The notes: generated from the letters alone by a model not told the origin. Positions 8,612 to 17,410 are shown, counted from the first letter of the stretch. The stretch is DNA of 64,000 nt from Flavobacterium plurextorum (GCF_002217395.1 NZ_MUHD01000021.1:1-64000), one strand, 5' to 3'. Numbers and translations: made by a program.

Positions 8612-8657
8612 CAAAGATACGGTCATGGTCAAAGAAAAGCACTTAATGTAGATTAAG
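8612..8657 (-). promoter_or_regulatory. Pirin promoter with CTTAAT-N4-ATTAAG operator
   Basis: The -7 box TATCTTTG is at 8612-8619 and the inverted repeat cttaatgtagattaag at 8642-8657, again 22 bases apart. The bases cggt, gca and the whole tagattaagaaa tail match the yceI promoter at 7223-7270. Confidence 0.6.
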
Positions 8658-8661
8658 AAAA

Positions 8662-8697
8662 GGTTCTGAGGTTCTAAGATGCTGAGATGCTAAGGTT
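8662..8697. repeat. Short ggttctaag-type repeat
   Basis: Repeated units such as ggttctgaggttctaagatg and gctgagatgctaaggt. A second member with a full hairpin is at 57330-57392. Confidence 0.6.
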
Positions 8698-8739
8698 TTT
8701 TGCTGTAATTTTTTTGAAGCAGAAATTTTGATTTTCAAA

Positions 8740-8830
8740 AGACGTGACGTCCCGCTATCCGTTGCAATCTTTTGTGTCCGCCGCGGCGGACACAAAAGGA
8801 TTTTCACTTCTATCGGGGCTATGCTAGAAG
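8740..8830 (-). repeat. GC-rich repeat family B, copy 3, with swapped central hairpin
   Basis: On the minus strand this matches the elements at 17437-17539 and 20326-20427: shared blocks cgctatcc, gttgcaa (gttacaa in relatives) and ttttcacttctatc. Its centre is a 30-base perfect palindrome at 8769-8798 (stem CTTTTGTGTCCGCCG), which differs from the central stems of the other copies. Confidence 0.6.
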
Positions 8831-8869
8831 ATTCATTTTTATAAGTCGTTGTATGTATAGCTTAAAAAG

Positions 8870-9440
8870 AAAGTAACCGCACAGTTTGACATCCTGAGGA
8901 ACGAAGGAGTGGTCTCTACAAGTAACTCGACAAAGATTGGTGTAGATTACTCTTGTAAATTTCCATCAGGATATTTGTAAAACTCTAAATCCAAGAGTTC
9001 TAATTGTGTATTTATTTTTTCATTGTTAAGTTCTTCAACTTCTCGATTTCGGAGTTTTTTAATCAAATCTTCATTGGATAGTTTTTTTGGATTAATTAAA
9101 TTAATTGCCGATTCAAGAATTTTTGCGGTTTTAAACTTTTTATTTTTCTTTAATGATTTTAATGTTTCAAAACAATTTTGACCACTTGAATTAAAAAAGT
9201 ACTGATTAAATCCTCCATTATTTACTTCCATTTCTAATTCTTCAATATTAGCTGTCGGTTTTGAAATATTAGTTTTCTCTTTGTTTGAAGTAACTTGGCC
9301 TAAGCAACTTGAAAAAGTCATTAGAAGTAAAAGGAAAATGGAGTTGAATAATTTCATTGCTTACAGTTTTGGGATTTTAATGCTTTGTCAAGCTGCTTGT
9401 GTGAATCTCTCCTCCGTCGAGATAACAAGATAGTGTTAAA
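8870..9440. repeat. Palindromic repeat family A, copy 3, split by the DUF4375 gene
   Basis: The left half at 8870-8945 (aaagtaacc...cagtttgaca...aactcgacaaagattg) and right half at about 9380-9440 (tgcttt...gtgaatctctcctccgtcga...acaagatagtg) match the two halves of the intact copies at 17058-17188 and 17279-17410. A complete gene occupies the middle. Confidence 0.65.
8947..9357 (-). CDS. DUF4375 lipoprotein
   Basis: A 136-residue protein with a lipoprotein signal peptide (hydrophobic run, then SSC lipobox at about residues 16-18). It has a DUF4375-like (DMP19-related) region, recognised by NNGGFNQYFFNSSGQNC near residues 46-62. The function of the domain is unknown; in other bacteria it occurs in scattered accessory genes. 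The gene lies between the two halves of a palindromic repeat, which suggests it arrived as cargo within that repeat. There is no operon partner. Confidence 0.75.
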   Translation of the reverse strand: MKLFNSIFLLLLMTFSSCLGQVTSNKEKTNISKPTANIEELEMEVNNGGFNQYFFNSSGQNCFETLKSLKKNKKFKTAKILESAINLINPKKLSNEDLIKKLRNREVEELNNEKINTQLELLDLEFYKYPDGNLQE

Positions 9441-9499
9441 AATTATGCTCAAGAAAAATAAGCTTTGCGATTTCGCGACTTTGCGAGATTAAAAAACAC

Positions 9500-10981
9500 T
9501 TAGCTATACTGAGAAATAAACTGCTGTACAACCGCATCCGTATTCTCGTGACGTTTTTTCTTTTCCAATTCAATTGGAGGAGAGGCTCTTTCAAGACAAT
9601 CTTTTACATCACAAGTCTCACAAGTAACACCAACAATTCTTTTAACAAGCGGTTTTCCTTCAATGAATTTGAATTTCTTTTTCATAGTCGGATTAATTAA
9701 AATTCCAACAGAGATACTTCTAATAGTATCGTGCAAAAAAGGATCTTTAGTTGCCGATGAAAAAACCAAATATTCGTTTCCGCTATGAACGTAACTCGAA
9801 ATCTGGGCATCAAAAAAGTGCGGTTTGTTTTGTTTGATGGCTTCATCTATGGTTTTTACCGAAACCCATCTTCTGCAATAATGTTCGTTGGTTTCGTTGG
9901 CGTGTGGTTCTTGCTGATTGGTAATGTGCAATTCTTTTTTAATTTGATAAACGTCTGAACCCATTTTATGAGACATTCTTAAAAAGAATAAGTTTTTGAG
10001 CTGAAAATCTTTTGGTAATAAATTCGTTAATCTTTGATAAAATGATTCTGGTGAGACTTCGAAGCTTTCAATCAACGATACGAATTCTTCCGGATTAGGT
10101 TTTTCATTAGTTAAAAAAGCATTTACTTTGTCAACAACCAATTTTCTTGGTAATAATAAAGCGCCGGCAAAATAAGAAGCATAAAAATTATTTAAAACCT
10201 GATCGAAATTTTCAAACTTAATCCAGCTGAAAGTCAATAAACGATCAGAAATTTTCAAATAGTTATAAGCGATTTCTTTAGCTAAAATAAAAGCTCTTTG
10301 TGGAGCATCAATTTCTGTTGAAAGCAATAAAGTTTTACTTTTCGGAACGTAAATCGAACGCAGATCGCCCAAAGCTTCCTGATCTGTAAAAGCAATTTCC
10401 TGAATTTTGTATTCGTATTCTTCTTTTAAAATCGCTTCTAATTCTTCTATCGTAATCTTAGAATCTAAGTTTATCTGAAACGACTTCGAAAACGCAATTA
10501 CTTTTTCTTCTAAATCTTCAAAATAATTACTGTGCGCTTCCTGATACGAACGTAAAGCGGCTAAAAAGAAACTTTCCCGACTTAAATTATAGTGTTGAGC
10601 GATTTCAATAATTGTACTGATAAAAGCATTGACTTTTGCAGGAGCATTGGCAATAATATCAATTAAATCTGCTTCCTGAATTCCGAAAAGTTCTAACGGA
10701 ATCTCTTTTAAAATTCCTGATTTTAAGATTTCGCCAATCGGAGCGAGGTTATTATCGAGTTTTAAAGACACCATTTGGTCGTAAGTCACGTCCAAATGTT
10801 CGCAGAGCAATAAAATTTTATCTGTTTTTGGATATTTTTTTCCCTTTTCAATTTCGTTTAAATACGATTTTGAAAGATTTGTCAATTTGGCTAAGCCAAA
10901 AAGTGAAAGATTTTTTTGCGTACGAACCTGCTTCAATTTTAGTCCGAAGATCAGCTTTATATAGTCTTTTTCGATATCCAT
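9500..10981 (-). CDS. ScfR/RamB-like XRE-family regulator with ImmA/IrrE-type domain
   Basis: A 493-residue regulator. Residues 15-75 form an XRE helix-turn-helix (LSLFGLAKLTNLSKSYLNEIEKG). The middle matches an ImmA/IrrE-like metallopeptidase domain, but the usual HExxH reads KEIAY (in AFILAKEIAYNYL), so it is probably inactive and used for sensing. The C-terminal DUF2083-type region has cysteines in CETCDVKDC near residue 460. Related ScfR and RamB proteins control acetate and glyoxylate-shunt genes, and this gene diverges from aceB. The palindrome at 11036-11049 in the shared promoter region is the likely operator. Confidence 0.85.
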   Translation of the reverse strand: MDIEKDYIKLIFGLKLKQVRTQKNLSLFGLAKLTNLSKSYLNEIEKGKKYPKTDKILLLCEHLDVTYDQMVSLKLDNNLAPIGEILKSGILKEIPLELFGIQEADLIDIIANAPAKVNAFISTIIEIAQHYNLSRESFFLAALRSYQEAHSNYFEDLEEKVIAFSKSFQINLDSKITIEELEAILKEEYEYKIQEIAFTDQEALGDLRSIYVPKSKTLLLSTEIDAPQRAFILAKEIAYNYLKISDRLLTFSWIKFENFDQVLNNFYASYFAGALLLPRKLVVDKVNAFLTNEKPNPEEFVSLIESFEVSPESFYQRLTNLLPKDFQLKNLFFLRMSHKMGSDVYQIKKELHITNQQEPHANETNEHYCRRWVSVKTIDEAIKQNKPHFFDAQISSYVHSGNEYLVFSSATKDPFLHDTIRSISVGILINPTMKKKFKFIEGKPLVKRIVGVTCETCDVKDCLERASPPIELEKKKRHENTDAVVQQFISQYS

Positions 10982-11035
10982 GAACCAAATATAACTAATA
11001 TAAAAATAATCGCCAAAAAATTATTTTTCATTTTT

Positions 11036-11049
11036 AGCGAACGTTCGCT
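11036..11049. promoter_or_regulatory. Perfect 14-bp palindrome AGCGAACGTTCGCT
   Basis: It sits in the scfR-aceB divergent intergenic region, just upstream of the probable aceB promoter (TTTG at 11053-11056 and TAATATTG at 11072-11079). It is the most GC-rich point of an AT-rich gap. It is a good candidate for binding of the divergent regulator; this is inference. Confidence 0.5.
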
Positions 11050-11188
11050 TGTTTTGTAAAAAACTTTTTTCTAATATTGTGGCGTAGAAATTGTTAAAGA
11101 TCAAAAAGTTATGGTTTTTATATCCTGAAACGGATGAAAGATAACGTGACGATGAGATTTTTTTCTAATAAAAAATAAAATCACAGCT

Positions 11189-12790
11189 ATGAAAAACCAA
11201 TTAGAAATTACCGAGACGGCAATGGAATTTTTAGCCGAAAAGAAGCTTCGTTATCCAAAGATCTGGACAGAAGAAGCGATTGTTTTTATAACCGAATTGC
11301 ATAGAAAATTCGAATCGCAGCGAAAATTACTGCTTTTACAACGCGATCAAAAACAAGTCGCTTTCGATCAAGGAATCATGCCTGTTTTTATTCCGGAGAC
11401 AAAAAGCGTTAGAGAAGGTAATTGGACAGCTGGCGAAATCCCAAAAGATTTATTAGACCGACGAGTGGAGATTACAGGACCAGTTGACCGTAAAATGATC
11501 ATCAATGCGTTGAACTCTGGAGCGAAAACTTTTATGGCCGATTTTGAAGACAGTACTTCACCAACCTGGCAAAATTTAATGGACGGACAAGTGAATTTAA
11601 TTGATGCCGTAAACAAGACAATTACATATACTGATTTGGTAAAGCAAAAGTCTTATCATTTAAATGAGAAAATTGCAACGCTGATTGTACGTCCAAGAGG
11701 TTTGCATTTGCCAGAAAAGCATCTTGTAATTGAGGGAAATGAAGTTTCAGGTTCTTTGGTAGATTTTGGATTGTATGTTTTTCATAATCATAAACGACTT
11801 TTAGAAAATAATTCTGGGCCGTATTTCTACATTCCGAAATTAGAACATTATCTAGAAGCACGTTGGTGGAATAATGTAATTGATTTTACTGAGGATTATT
11901 TAAAACTGAAAAGAGGAACTGTAAAAGTGACGGTTTTGATTGAAACTATTACGGCAAGTTTTCAGCTGGATGAAATTATTTACGAATTGAAAGAACATAT
12001 CGTCGGCTTGAACTGCGGGCGTTGGGATTATATCTTTTCTTATATCAAGAAATTCCGTAAGAATCCAAAATTCATTGTTCCAGATCGCGATCAAGTAAAC
12101 ATGACTTCACCTTTTATGAACGCCTATTCAAATTTGGTTATTCAAAGATGTCATAAAAGAGGGATTCATGCGATTGGCGGAATGGCAGCACAGATTCCGA
12201 TTCGAAATAATGAAGAAGCCAATGCAGTTGCTTTCGCAAAAGTCAAAACTGATAAAGAGCGTGAAGTTCGAAACGGTCACGATGGAACTTGGGTTGCGCA
12301 TCCGGACTTAGTTTCGTTGGCAAAAGAAATTTTTGATAAAGGAATGCCGACTCCGAATCAAATTCATATAAAAAGAGAACATCGAAAAATTACGGAAGAA
12401 GATTTGATTGAACCACCAATTGGAATCATCACGGAAAACGGTGTTCGAAAAAATATTAACGTTGGCGTTTTATATCTGGCTTCATGGTTAAATGGACAAG
12501 GCGCTGCAGCTTTGCATAATTTGATGGAAGATGCAGCGACAGCTGAAATTTCGAGATCTCAATTGTGGCAATGGCTTCAGAATAAAGTGCTTTTGGATAA
12601 TGGACGAAAATTAGATTTGGCTTATTATCACGAATTGGCTTTGGATGAATTCAGAAAAATAAAAGATGAATTAGGAGAGGAAAATCATGAAAAACAACAA
12701 TTTCCGCTGGCTGAAAAAGTACTGGAAAGATTAGTAGTTAATCCTGATTTCGTTGATTTCTTAACAATTCCGTGTTACAAATATTTGTAA
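11189..12790 (+). CDS. aceB: Malate synthase A
   Basis: Condenses glyoxylate with acetyl-CoA to malate, the second glyoxylate-shunt step, in the cytosol. The 533-residue length fits the A isoform. The active-site motif FMADFEDSTSPTW (115-127) and the RPRGLHLPE and GLNCGRWDYIFS segments are present. It is first of a unit with aceA, 151 bases downstream; a palindromic repeat lies between them. Control is probably through the divergent ScfR-like regulator, so expression on acetate or fatty acids is expected. Confidence 0.96.
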   Translation: MKNQLEITETAMEFLAEKKLRYPKIWTEEAIVFITELHRKFESQRKLLLLQRDQKQVAFDQGIMPVFIPETKSVREGNWTAGEIPKDLLDRRVEITGPVDRKMIINALNSGAKTFMADFEDSTSPTWQNLMDGQVNLIDAVNKTITYTDLVKQKSYHLNEKIATLIVRPRGLHLPEKHLVIEGNEVSGSLVDFGLYVFHNHKRLLENNSGPYFYIPKLEHYLEARWWNNVIDFTEDYLKLKRGTVKVTVLIETITASFQLDEIIYELKEHIVGLNCGRWDYIFSYIKKFRKNPKFIVPDRDQVNMTSPFMNAYSNLVIQRCHKRGIHAIGGMAAQIPIRNNEEANAVAFAKVKTDKEREVRNGHDGTWVAHPDLVSLAKEIFDKGMPTPNQIHIKREHRKITEEDLIEPPIGIITENGVRKNINVGVLYLASWLNGQGAAALHNLMEDAATAEISRSQLWQWLQNKVLLDNGRKLDLAYYHELALDEFRKIKDELGEENHEKQQFPLAEKVLERLVVNPDFVDFLTIPCYKYL

Positions 12791-12803
12791 AAGAATGGAT
12801 TGG

Positions 12804-12891
12804 AATTCCTGCAAGGTTTTAAAAACCTTGTAGGTATCGTGATCGTGATTACGAATACCTACAAGGTCAAAAAAAGACCTTGCAGGAAATC
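12804..12891. repeat. Double-hairpin repeat between aceB and aceA
   Basis: Two short hairpins (TGCAAGGTTTT...AACCTTG and ACAAGGTC...GACCTTGC) lie within one larger inverted repeat whose outer arms are TCCTGCAAGG and CCTTGCAGGA. The inner arms GTAGGTAT and ATACCTAC also pair. It could fold as a cruciform or as an mRNA structure between two co-directional genes. Confidence 0.75.
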
Positions 12892-12941
12892 TAAAATATC
12901 ATAAAACTATTACTTACTAACCACTTTAACTTAAACTATTT

Positions 12942-14222
12942 ATGAAAACAACAGAAGACAGAATTCAGGAATTGATTAACGATTGGATTACAAACCCAAG
13001 ATGGAAAGGTGTTGAACGTCCTTACACTGCGAGTGAAGTAGTTACACTTCAGGGTTCGTATCATATTGAGCATTCTATTGCCAAAATGGGAGCGCAAAAA
13101 TTATGGAGAAAGTTAAAAAGTCAGGATTTTGTGGCTGGTTTGGGTGCGTTGACTGGAAATCAGGCAATTCAGGAAGTTGATGCCGGTTTAGAAGCGATTT
13201 ATTTGAGCGGATGGCAGGTTGCTGCTGATGCAAATCTAGCGGGAGAAATGTATCCTGATCAATCGCTTTATCCAGTAAACAGCGTTCCGATGGTGGTAAA
13301 AAAGATCAACAACGCTTTATTGCGTGCAGATCAAATTCAGACTGTAAATAATATTGAAGATAAAAAAGATTATTTGGTTCCGATTGTGGCTGACGCAGAA
13401 GCGGGTTTTGGCGGCAACTTAAATGCTTTCGAATTAATGAAATCGATGATTGAAGCGGGAGCTTCTGGAGTTCATTTTGAAGATCAGTTGAGTTCTGCTA
13501 AAAAATGCGGACACTTAGGCGGAAAGGTTTTGGTTCCGACTCAGGAAGCGATTAATAAATTGATTGCAGCACGCTTGGCTTCAGATGTTATGGGAGTATC
13601 AACTCTAATCGTTGCGAGAACAGATGCAGATGCAGCTAATTTATTAACGAGTGATGCTGACCCAAGAGATAGAAAATTTTTAACTGGTGAAAAAACGAGT
13701 GAAGGTTTTTTCTATGTAAATAATGGAATCGAGCAGGGAATTGCAAGAGGTTTGAGTTACGCACCTTACGCTGATTTAATTTGGATGGAAACCAGTAATC
13801 CCGATTTAGAATTTGCGAGAAAGTTTGCAACGGCTATGAAAAAAGAATTCCCAGATAAAATGCTGGCGTACAATTGTTCTCCATCTTTTAATTGGGCCGC
13901 AAAATTAACGGTTGCCGAAATGGAAACGTTTAGAGAAGATTTAGCTGCAATGGGCTATAAATTTCAGTTTATTACTTTGGCAGGATTTCATGCTTTGAAC
14001 ACAAGTATGTTTGAATTGTCCAGAGCTTATAAAGAACGTGGAATGGCAGGTTATTCTGAATTGCAAGAACGTGAATTTGCTTTACAGAAAAACGGATTCA
14101 GAGCTGTAAAACATCAAGCTTTCGTAGGAACTTCTTATTTCGATGCCGTTCAAAATACCGTTATGATTGGGAAATCTTCAACGACTGCAATGAAACATTC
14201 TACAGAGGTTGAGCAATTTTAA
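12942..14222 (+). CDS. aceA: Isocitrate lyase
   Basis: Splits isocitrate to succinate and glyoxylate, the first step of the glyoxylate shunt. It has 426 residues, the usual bacterial length. The catalytic KKCGHLGGK is at 187-195, the metal-binding [10 protein letters not shown] at about 149-158, and the substrate loop YNCSPSFNW is near 307. It follows aceB and ends in a clear hairpin terminator at 14232-14262. Confidence 0.97.
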   Translation: MKTTEDRIQELINDWITNPRWKGVERPYTASEVVTLQGSYHIEHSIAKMGAQKLWRKLKSQDFVAGLGALTGNQAIQEVDAGLEAIYLSGWQVAADANLAGEMYPDQSLYPVNSVPMVVKKINNALLRADQIQTVNNIEDKKDYLVPIVADAEAGFGGNLNAFELMKSMIEAGASGVHFEDQLSSAKKCGHLGGKVLVPTQEAINKLIAARLASDVMGVSTLIVARTDADAANLLTSDADPRDRKFLTGEKTSEGFFYVNNGIEQGIARGLSYAPYADLIWMETSNPDLEFARKFATAMKKEFPDKMLAYNCSPSFNWAAKLTVAEMETFREDLAAMGYKFQFITLAGFHALNTSMFELSRAYKERGMAGYSELQEREFALQKNGFRAVKHQAFVGTSYFDAVQNTVMIGKSSTTAMKHSTEVEQF

Positions 14223-14231
14223 TTCAAAAGA

Positions 14232-14262
14232 AAAGCCAGTTCAAAGAACTGGCTTTATTTTT
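14232..14262 (+). terminator. aceA terminator
   Basis: An 11-base stem AAAGCCAGTTC / GAACTGGCTTT with a 3-base loop, followed by a T-rich run. Confidence 0.9.
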
Positions 14263-14405
14263 TCGCGACGAATTAAACAAATTTTCACTAATTAAATTGG
14301 GTTAAAAATCAAATAAAAATTAGTGCTAATTCGTGAAACTCGTGTCGTTATTTTTTTTTAAATCTTTTTTAATCTGTCAATCCGGACAGCTATCGGGAGA
14401 GGCAA
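14263..14405. repeat. Palindromic repeat, CACGAATT type
   Basis: The left arm gacgaattaaacaaattttc and right arm aattcgtgaaactcgtgtcg pair, as do tcactaatt and attagtg inside. The distal part has the related ttaatctgt and the half-palindrome ccggacagctatcggga. It fills the gap between aceA and the Crp-like gene. Confidence 0.7.
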
Positions 14406-14411
14406 AAAAAA

Positions 14412-14987
14412 TTATTTCTTTAAAAGTCTAGCTTTCATTTTGCTGAAGAACTCTGGTGTTACTCCTATAAAAGATGCGATTTGTTTTTGAGGAACTTTAT
14501 GAACCAATGTTCCATATTTTTTGCAGAATTTATCGAAACGTTCTTCGGCGGGTAAACTTAGATTATCCATTAATCTTTGTTGATTAGCGACCAATGAATT
14601 TTCAATTAGAATTCTAAAAAAGCGTTCTAGTTTTGGAATCTCAAGAAACAATTGCTCTTGGTTCTCTTTGGATAAAGAAACGACTTCTGCATCTTCTAAA
14701 ACTTCAATAAAAAGCTGTCCTGGTTTTTGTGAAAAATAACTGTACATGTCGCTCATCCACCAGCCTTCACAGGCAAATGAAAGAACGTGCTCTACAATAT
14801 TATCGTTGATGTTGAAACTTCTTAAAATTCCAGAGTTTACAAAATACGAATGTTTGCATACTTCTCCAGCACTTAGTAAAATAGTTTTGGCTTTATAAGT
14901 ATGTGTTTCTGTTTTAGACAGAAAAAGAGCTTGTTCTTCGGGTGTTAGTGAAACATGTTTAGCAATATTTTCAAGAATCAAAGCCAT
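14412..14987 (-). CDS. Crp/Fnr-family regulator
   Basis: A 191-residue protein with an N-terminal cyclic-nucleotide-binding-like beta-roll (about 20-120). A short C-terminal helix-turn-helix is seen in the last 35 residues (PQKQIASFIGVTPEFFSKMKARL). No Fnr-type iron-sulphur cysteine set is present. Bacteroidota have many such regulators and their ligand is mostly unknown. The start codon overlaps the stop of the DUF6370 gene by one base (TAATG), so it is the last gene of a four-gene operon. Confidence 0.88.
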   Translation of the reverse strand: MALILENIAKHVSLTPEEQALFLSKTETHTYKAKTILLSAGEVCKHSYFVNSGILRSFNINDNIVEHVLSFACEGWWMSDMYSYFSQKPGQLFIEVLEDAEVVSLSKENQEQLFLEIPKLERFFRILIENSLVANQQRLMDNLSLPAEERFDKFCKKYGTLVHKVPQKQIASFIGVTPEFFSKMKARLLKK

Positions 14988-15304
14988 TATTTTTCGTTTA
15001 CTAAAGTGAATGAAGTGGCCTTAAAACGATTTTTTTCGATTGTTCCTGTTACTGTTGCTTTTTTGACAGCATTGCAAAATCCATCTTGAGCGTGTGCATC
15101 ACCATGATCATCGATTTTTGTTCCGTCAACGAAATACGTTTTTCCATCAATGCGAATGGCTAGATCACAGCTTTTACCTTTCATTCCAAATTGACATTCT
15201 CCGCAGGCAGCTTCTACAACTGTTGGTTTATCAATTACTTTTTTACTTTGAGCCTGAGTTGAGATGCCAACAAATAGGAAAATCATGAATATAAGTTTTT
15301 TCAT
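14987..15304 (-). CDS. Exported DUF6370-type protein
   Basis: A 105-residue protein with a cleavable signal peptide (MKKLIFMIFLFVGISTQAQ). The mature part has cysteines in AACGECQFGMKGKSCDLAIRI and GFCNAVKK, consistent with a small disulphide- or metal-bearing periplasmic domain. DUF6370 has no known function. It lies 2 bases after purT and overlaps the Crp-like gene, so it is translated as part of that operon. Confidence 0.8.
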   Translation of the reverse strand: MKKLIFMIFLFVGISTQAQSKKVIDKPTVVEAACGECQFGMKGKSCDLAIRIDGKTYFVDGTKIDDHGDAHAQDGFCNAVKKATVTGTIEKNRFKATSFTLVNEK

Positions 15305-15306
15305 TT

Positions 15307-16467
15307 TTAAGAGTTTATAGTTATTAATTTCGCCGTTTCTTTGGCGCGTTCGGTTACATTTTCTATTGGAGTTGCTAATGAATCGTGGCTTAAAACAACT
15401 CCCATACGACGATACGGTCTTGAAGTTGGTTTTCCAAATATTCTGAAATCAGTTTTTGGTAAAGCCGCTACTTTTTCAATTCCGCTAAAAGTTGGATTTG
15501 TTGAATCTTCGGATGCTAAAATTACTGCACTTGCTCCAGCTTTTTCTAAAGTAATTTCAAAAATTGGAAGACTTAAGATTGCTCTTAAATGCAATTCAAA
15601 TTCGTTGAAGTTTTGTGTTCCTGCCAAAGTTACCATTCCAGTATCATGTGGACGGGGAGAGAGTTCTGAGAAATAAACGCCGTCGTTGGTTAAGAAAAAT
15701 TCAACGCCAAATAGTCCTGCTCCGCCAAGTGCTTCGGTAATTTTTTCGGCCATATCCTGCGCTTCGTACAAATCAGCCTCAGAAACCTGAGCCGGCTGCC
15801 AGCTTTCTTGATAATCACCGCGCTCTTGTCGATGCCCAATTGGAGCACAAAACAAAGTTGGATTTCCATTTTGAGTAATAGTTAAAAGTGTAATTTCCGA
15901 ATTGAAATCGACAAATGCTTCAACGATCACTTCAATTACATCGCCACGTGAGCCTGCAACGGCATATTGCCAGGCTTTTTCGATATCACTTTCGGTTTTT
16001 ATAGTCGATTGCCCTTTTCCTGATGAAGACATTAAAGGTTTTACCACACATGGAATTCCAACTTCCTGAACGGCTTTTTGCAATTCTTCTGCTGAAGTTG
16101 CGTATTGATATTTGGCTGTTTTTAAACCTAACTCTTTTGCTGCTAAATCGCGAATGGCTTTACGGTTCATGGTAAAGTTTGCCGCTTTCGCTGAAGGAAC
16201 AACGGTAATTCCTTGTTTTTCGTAATCATAAAAACGTTCAGTGCGAATGGCTTCTATTTCGGGAACTATAAAGTCTGGTTTATGTTTGGCTACGATTCTA
16301 TCTAAAGCTTCGCCGTCGAGCATATTGATGACTTCAAAACCATGAGCGACCTGCATGGCTGGTGCATTTTCGTAACTATCGACTGCAATTATGGTTTGTC
16401 CGATTCGTTGTGCGGCAATGACAAATTCTTTGCCTAATTCGCCTGAACCTAGGAGTAGTATTTTCAT
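15307..16467 (-). CDS. purT: Formate-dependent phosphoribosylglycinamide formyltransferase 2
   Basis: Makes formyl-GAR from GAR, formate and ATP, the folate-independent third step of purine synthesis. It has 386 residues with the ATP-grasp arrangement: an N-terminal [10 protein letters not shown] nucleotide fold (4-13), the central [17 protein letters not shown] loop (about 141-154), and the [21 protein letters not shown] metal-binding segment (about 258-278). Its start overlaps the stop of the upstream nuclease-like gene by ATGA, showing translational coupling. Confidence 0.95.
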   Translation of the reverse strand: MKILLLGSGELGKEFVIAAQRIGQTIIAVDSYENAPAMQVAHGFEVINMLDGEALDRIVAKHKPDFIVPEIEAIRTERFYDYEKQGITVVPSAKAANFTMNRKAIRDLAAKELGLKTAKYQYATSAEELQKAVQEVGIPCVVKPLMSSSGKGQSTIKTESDIEKAWQYAVAGSRGDVIEVIVEAFVDFNSEITLLTITQNGNPTLFCAPIGHRQERGDYQESWQPAQVSEADLYEAQDMAEKITEALGGAGLFGVEFFLTNDGVYFSELSPRPHDTGMVTLAGTQNFNEFELHLRAILSLPIFEITLEKAGASAVILASEDSTNPTFSGIEKVAALPKTDFRIFGKPTSRPYRRMGVVLSHDSLATPIENVTERAKETAKLITINS

Positions 16468-16916
16468 TTTTTTACAATATTTAGATTCTCATCAAGGTAT
16501 AATTCAGGTTCAAATTTTGAGATGAAAGTTTTTGCAATATTTTTTGTTTTTGGTAAATCTTCTTTTGCAAATTTATAAACTGCAATTTTGTGTTTAAGAT
16601 TTGAAGAATACAATTTGCTATCTGATGTAATTAAAAGTAATAGATAATTATAATGTTCTTTGTTACCTATATGTTGATTAGTTTTTTCTGTGCTGTTGTT
16701 AATTTTTATCTGATATTTTATTTTTTTGGTTTCAAGATCAACCGCATCATATCCAATTTCTCTCTTGTTATCACATAATTTTAATGAATAAATTGTTTCG
16801 CAAATATACTCAGCTATATCTCCTAAATATCTTGAGCTATTTATAATTTGTTCTTTTCGTAATTCTTCTGTTATTTGGAAGAAATTTAAGATCAAAGATT
16901 TTTCTTTTTTATTCAT
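16464..16916 (-). CDS. Restriction-endonuclease-like fold protein (DUF6998-like)
   Basis: A 150-residue protein not recognised with certainty. [16 protein letters not shown] (about 32-47) followed by GYDAVD and YQIK (about 58-77) resembles the PD-(D/E)xK nuclease core, where Asp and the QxK lysine are catalytic. Similar small proteins (DUF6998-like) occur beside unrelated genes. It is the first gene of the purT operon, joined by an ATGA overlap. It may be a nuclease or an inactive nucleic-acid-binding relative. Its base composition is more AT-rich than purT, hinting at later arrival. Confidence 0.55.
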   Translation of the reverse strand: MNKKEKSLILNFFQITEELRKEQIINSSRYLGDIAEYICETIYSLKLCDNKREIGYDAVDLETKKIKYQIKINNSTEKTNQHIGNKEHYNYLLLLITSDSKLYSSNLKHKIAVYKFAKEDLPKTKNIAKTFISKFEPELYLDENLNIVKK

Positions 16917-17057
16917 TCTGATAATTCTGAGAAGATATTTTGTAAAACTCTAGTTGAATTTATTTCCAGAGTAAAGATAAATAAAATGGAATTTATTCTC
17001 ACTTAGATCTTGGAGATTCAGTAGATTTTATTTTAGCTTAGAATATACTTTCTAGAC

Positions 17058-17188
17058 AAAGTAACCATATAGTTTGTCATTTCGAGGAACGAGAAATCTT
17101 CGCGAGAAACTCGACAAAGATTTGTGCTTTACTTTGTGGAATCCCTCGTGCGATTTCTCCTTACGTCGAAATGACAAGATTGTGGAAA
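17058..17188. repeat. Palindromic repeat family A, copy 1
   Basis: An intact element of about 130 bases, from aaagtaacc to attgtggaaa. Arms gtttgtcatttcga...gagaaatc and gatttctc...gtcgaaatgac pair into a long hairpin, with the conserved loop actcgacaaagatt...gctttactttgtgg. A second intact copy starts 221 bases further on, and a split copy surrounds the DUF4375 gene. Confidence 0.8.
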
Positions 17189-17278
17189 TAGCAGGATAAA
17201 AAAAGTTCACAAAGATTTTCTCACGCAGATTTTGCAGATTCGGCAGATTTTAATTTAAATAGTAATTCATTTTTATAT
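17189..17278. repeat. Weak cgcagatt-type repeat remnant
   Basis: The 90 bases between the two family-A copies contain cacgcagattttgcagattc and cggcagattttaa. These resemble the CACAGATT half of the other palindromic family. No gene is seen. Confidence 0.35.
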
Positions 17279-17410
17279 AAAGTAACCATGCAGTTTGTCA
17301 TTTCGACGTAAGGAGAAATCTTCGCGAGAAACTCGACAAAGATTGATGCTTTACTTTGTGGAATCCCACGTGCGATTTCTCATTCCTCGAAATGACAAGA
17401 TTGTGGAAAA
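17279..17410. repeat. Palindromic repeat family A, copy 2
   Basis: Nearly identical to copy 1 over its whole length, in the same orientation. Arms cagtttgtcatttcgacg and ctcgaaatgacaagattg pair. An open frame of about 60 codons crosses it but has no coding character. Confidence 0.8.

Noticed and set aside
9500-14222. Considered whether the ScfR-like gene and ImmA-type domain mark a phage or toxin-antitoxin region
   Set aside because: The C-terminal DUF2083-type region and the neighbouring glyoxylate genes fit a metabolic regulator; no integrase or toxin nearby.
17058-17410. Possible CRISPR array from two similar units 221 bases apart
   Set aside because: Only two units of about 130 bases with internal hairpins and no regular spacers or cas genes; they are dispersed palindromic repeats.
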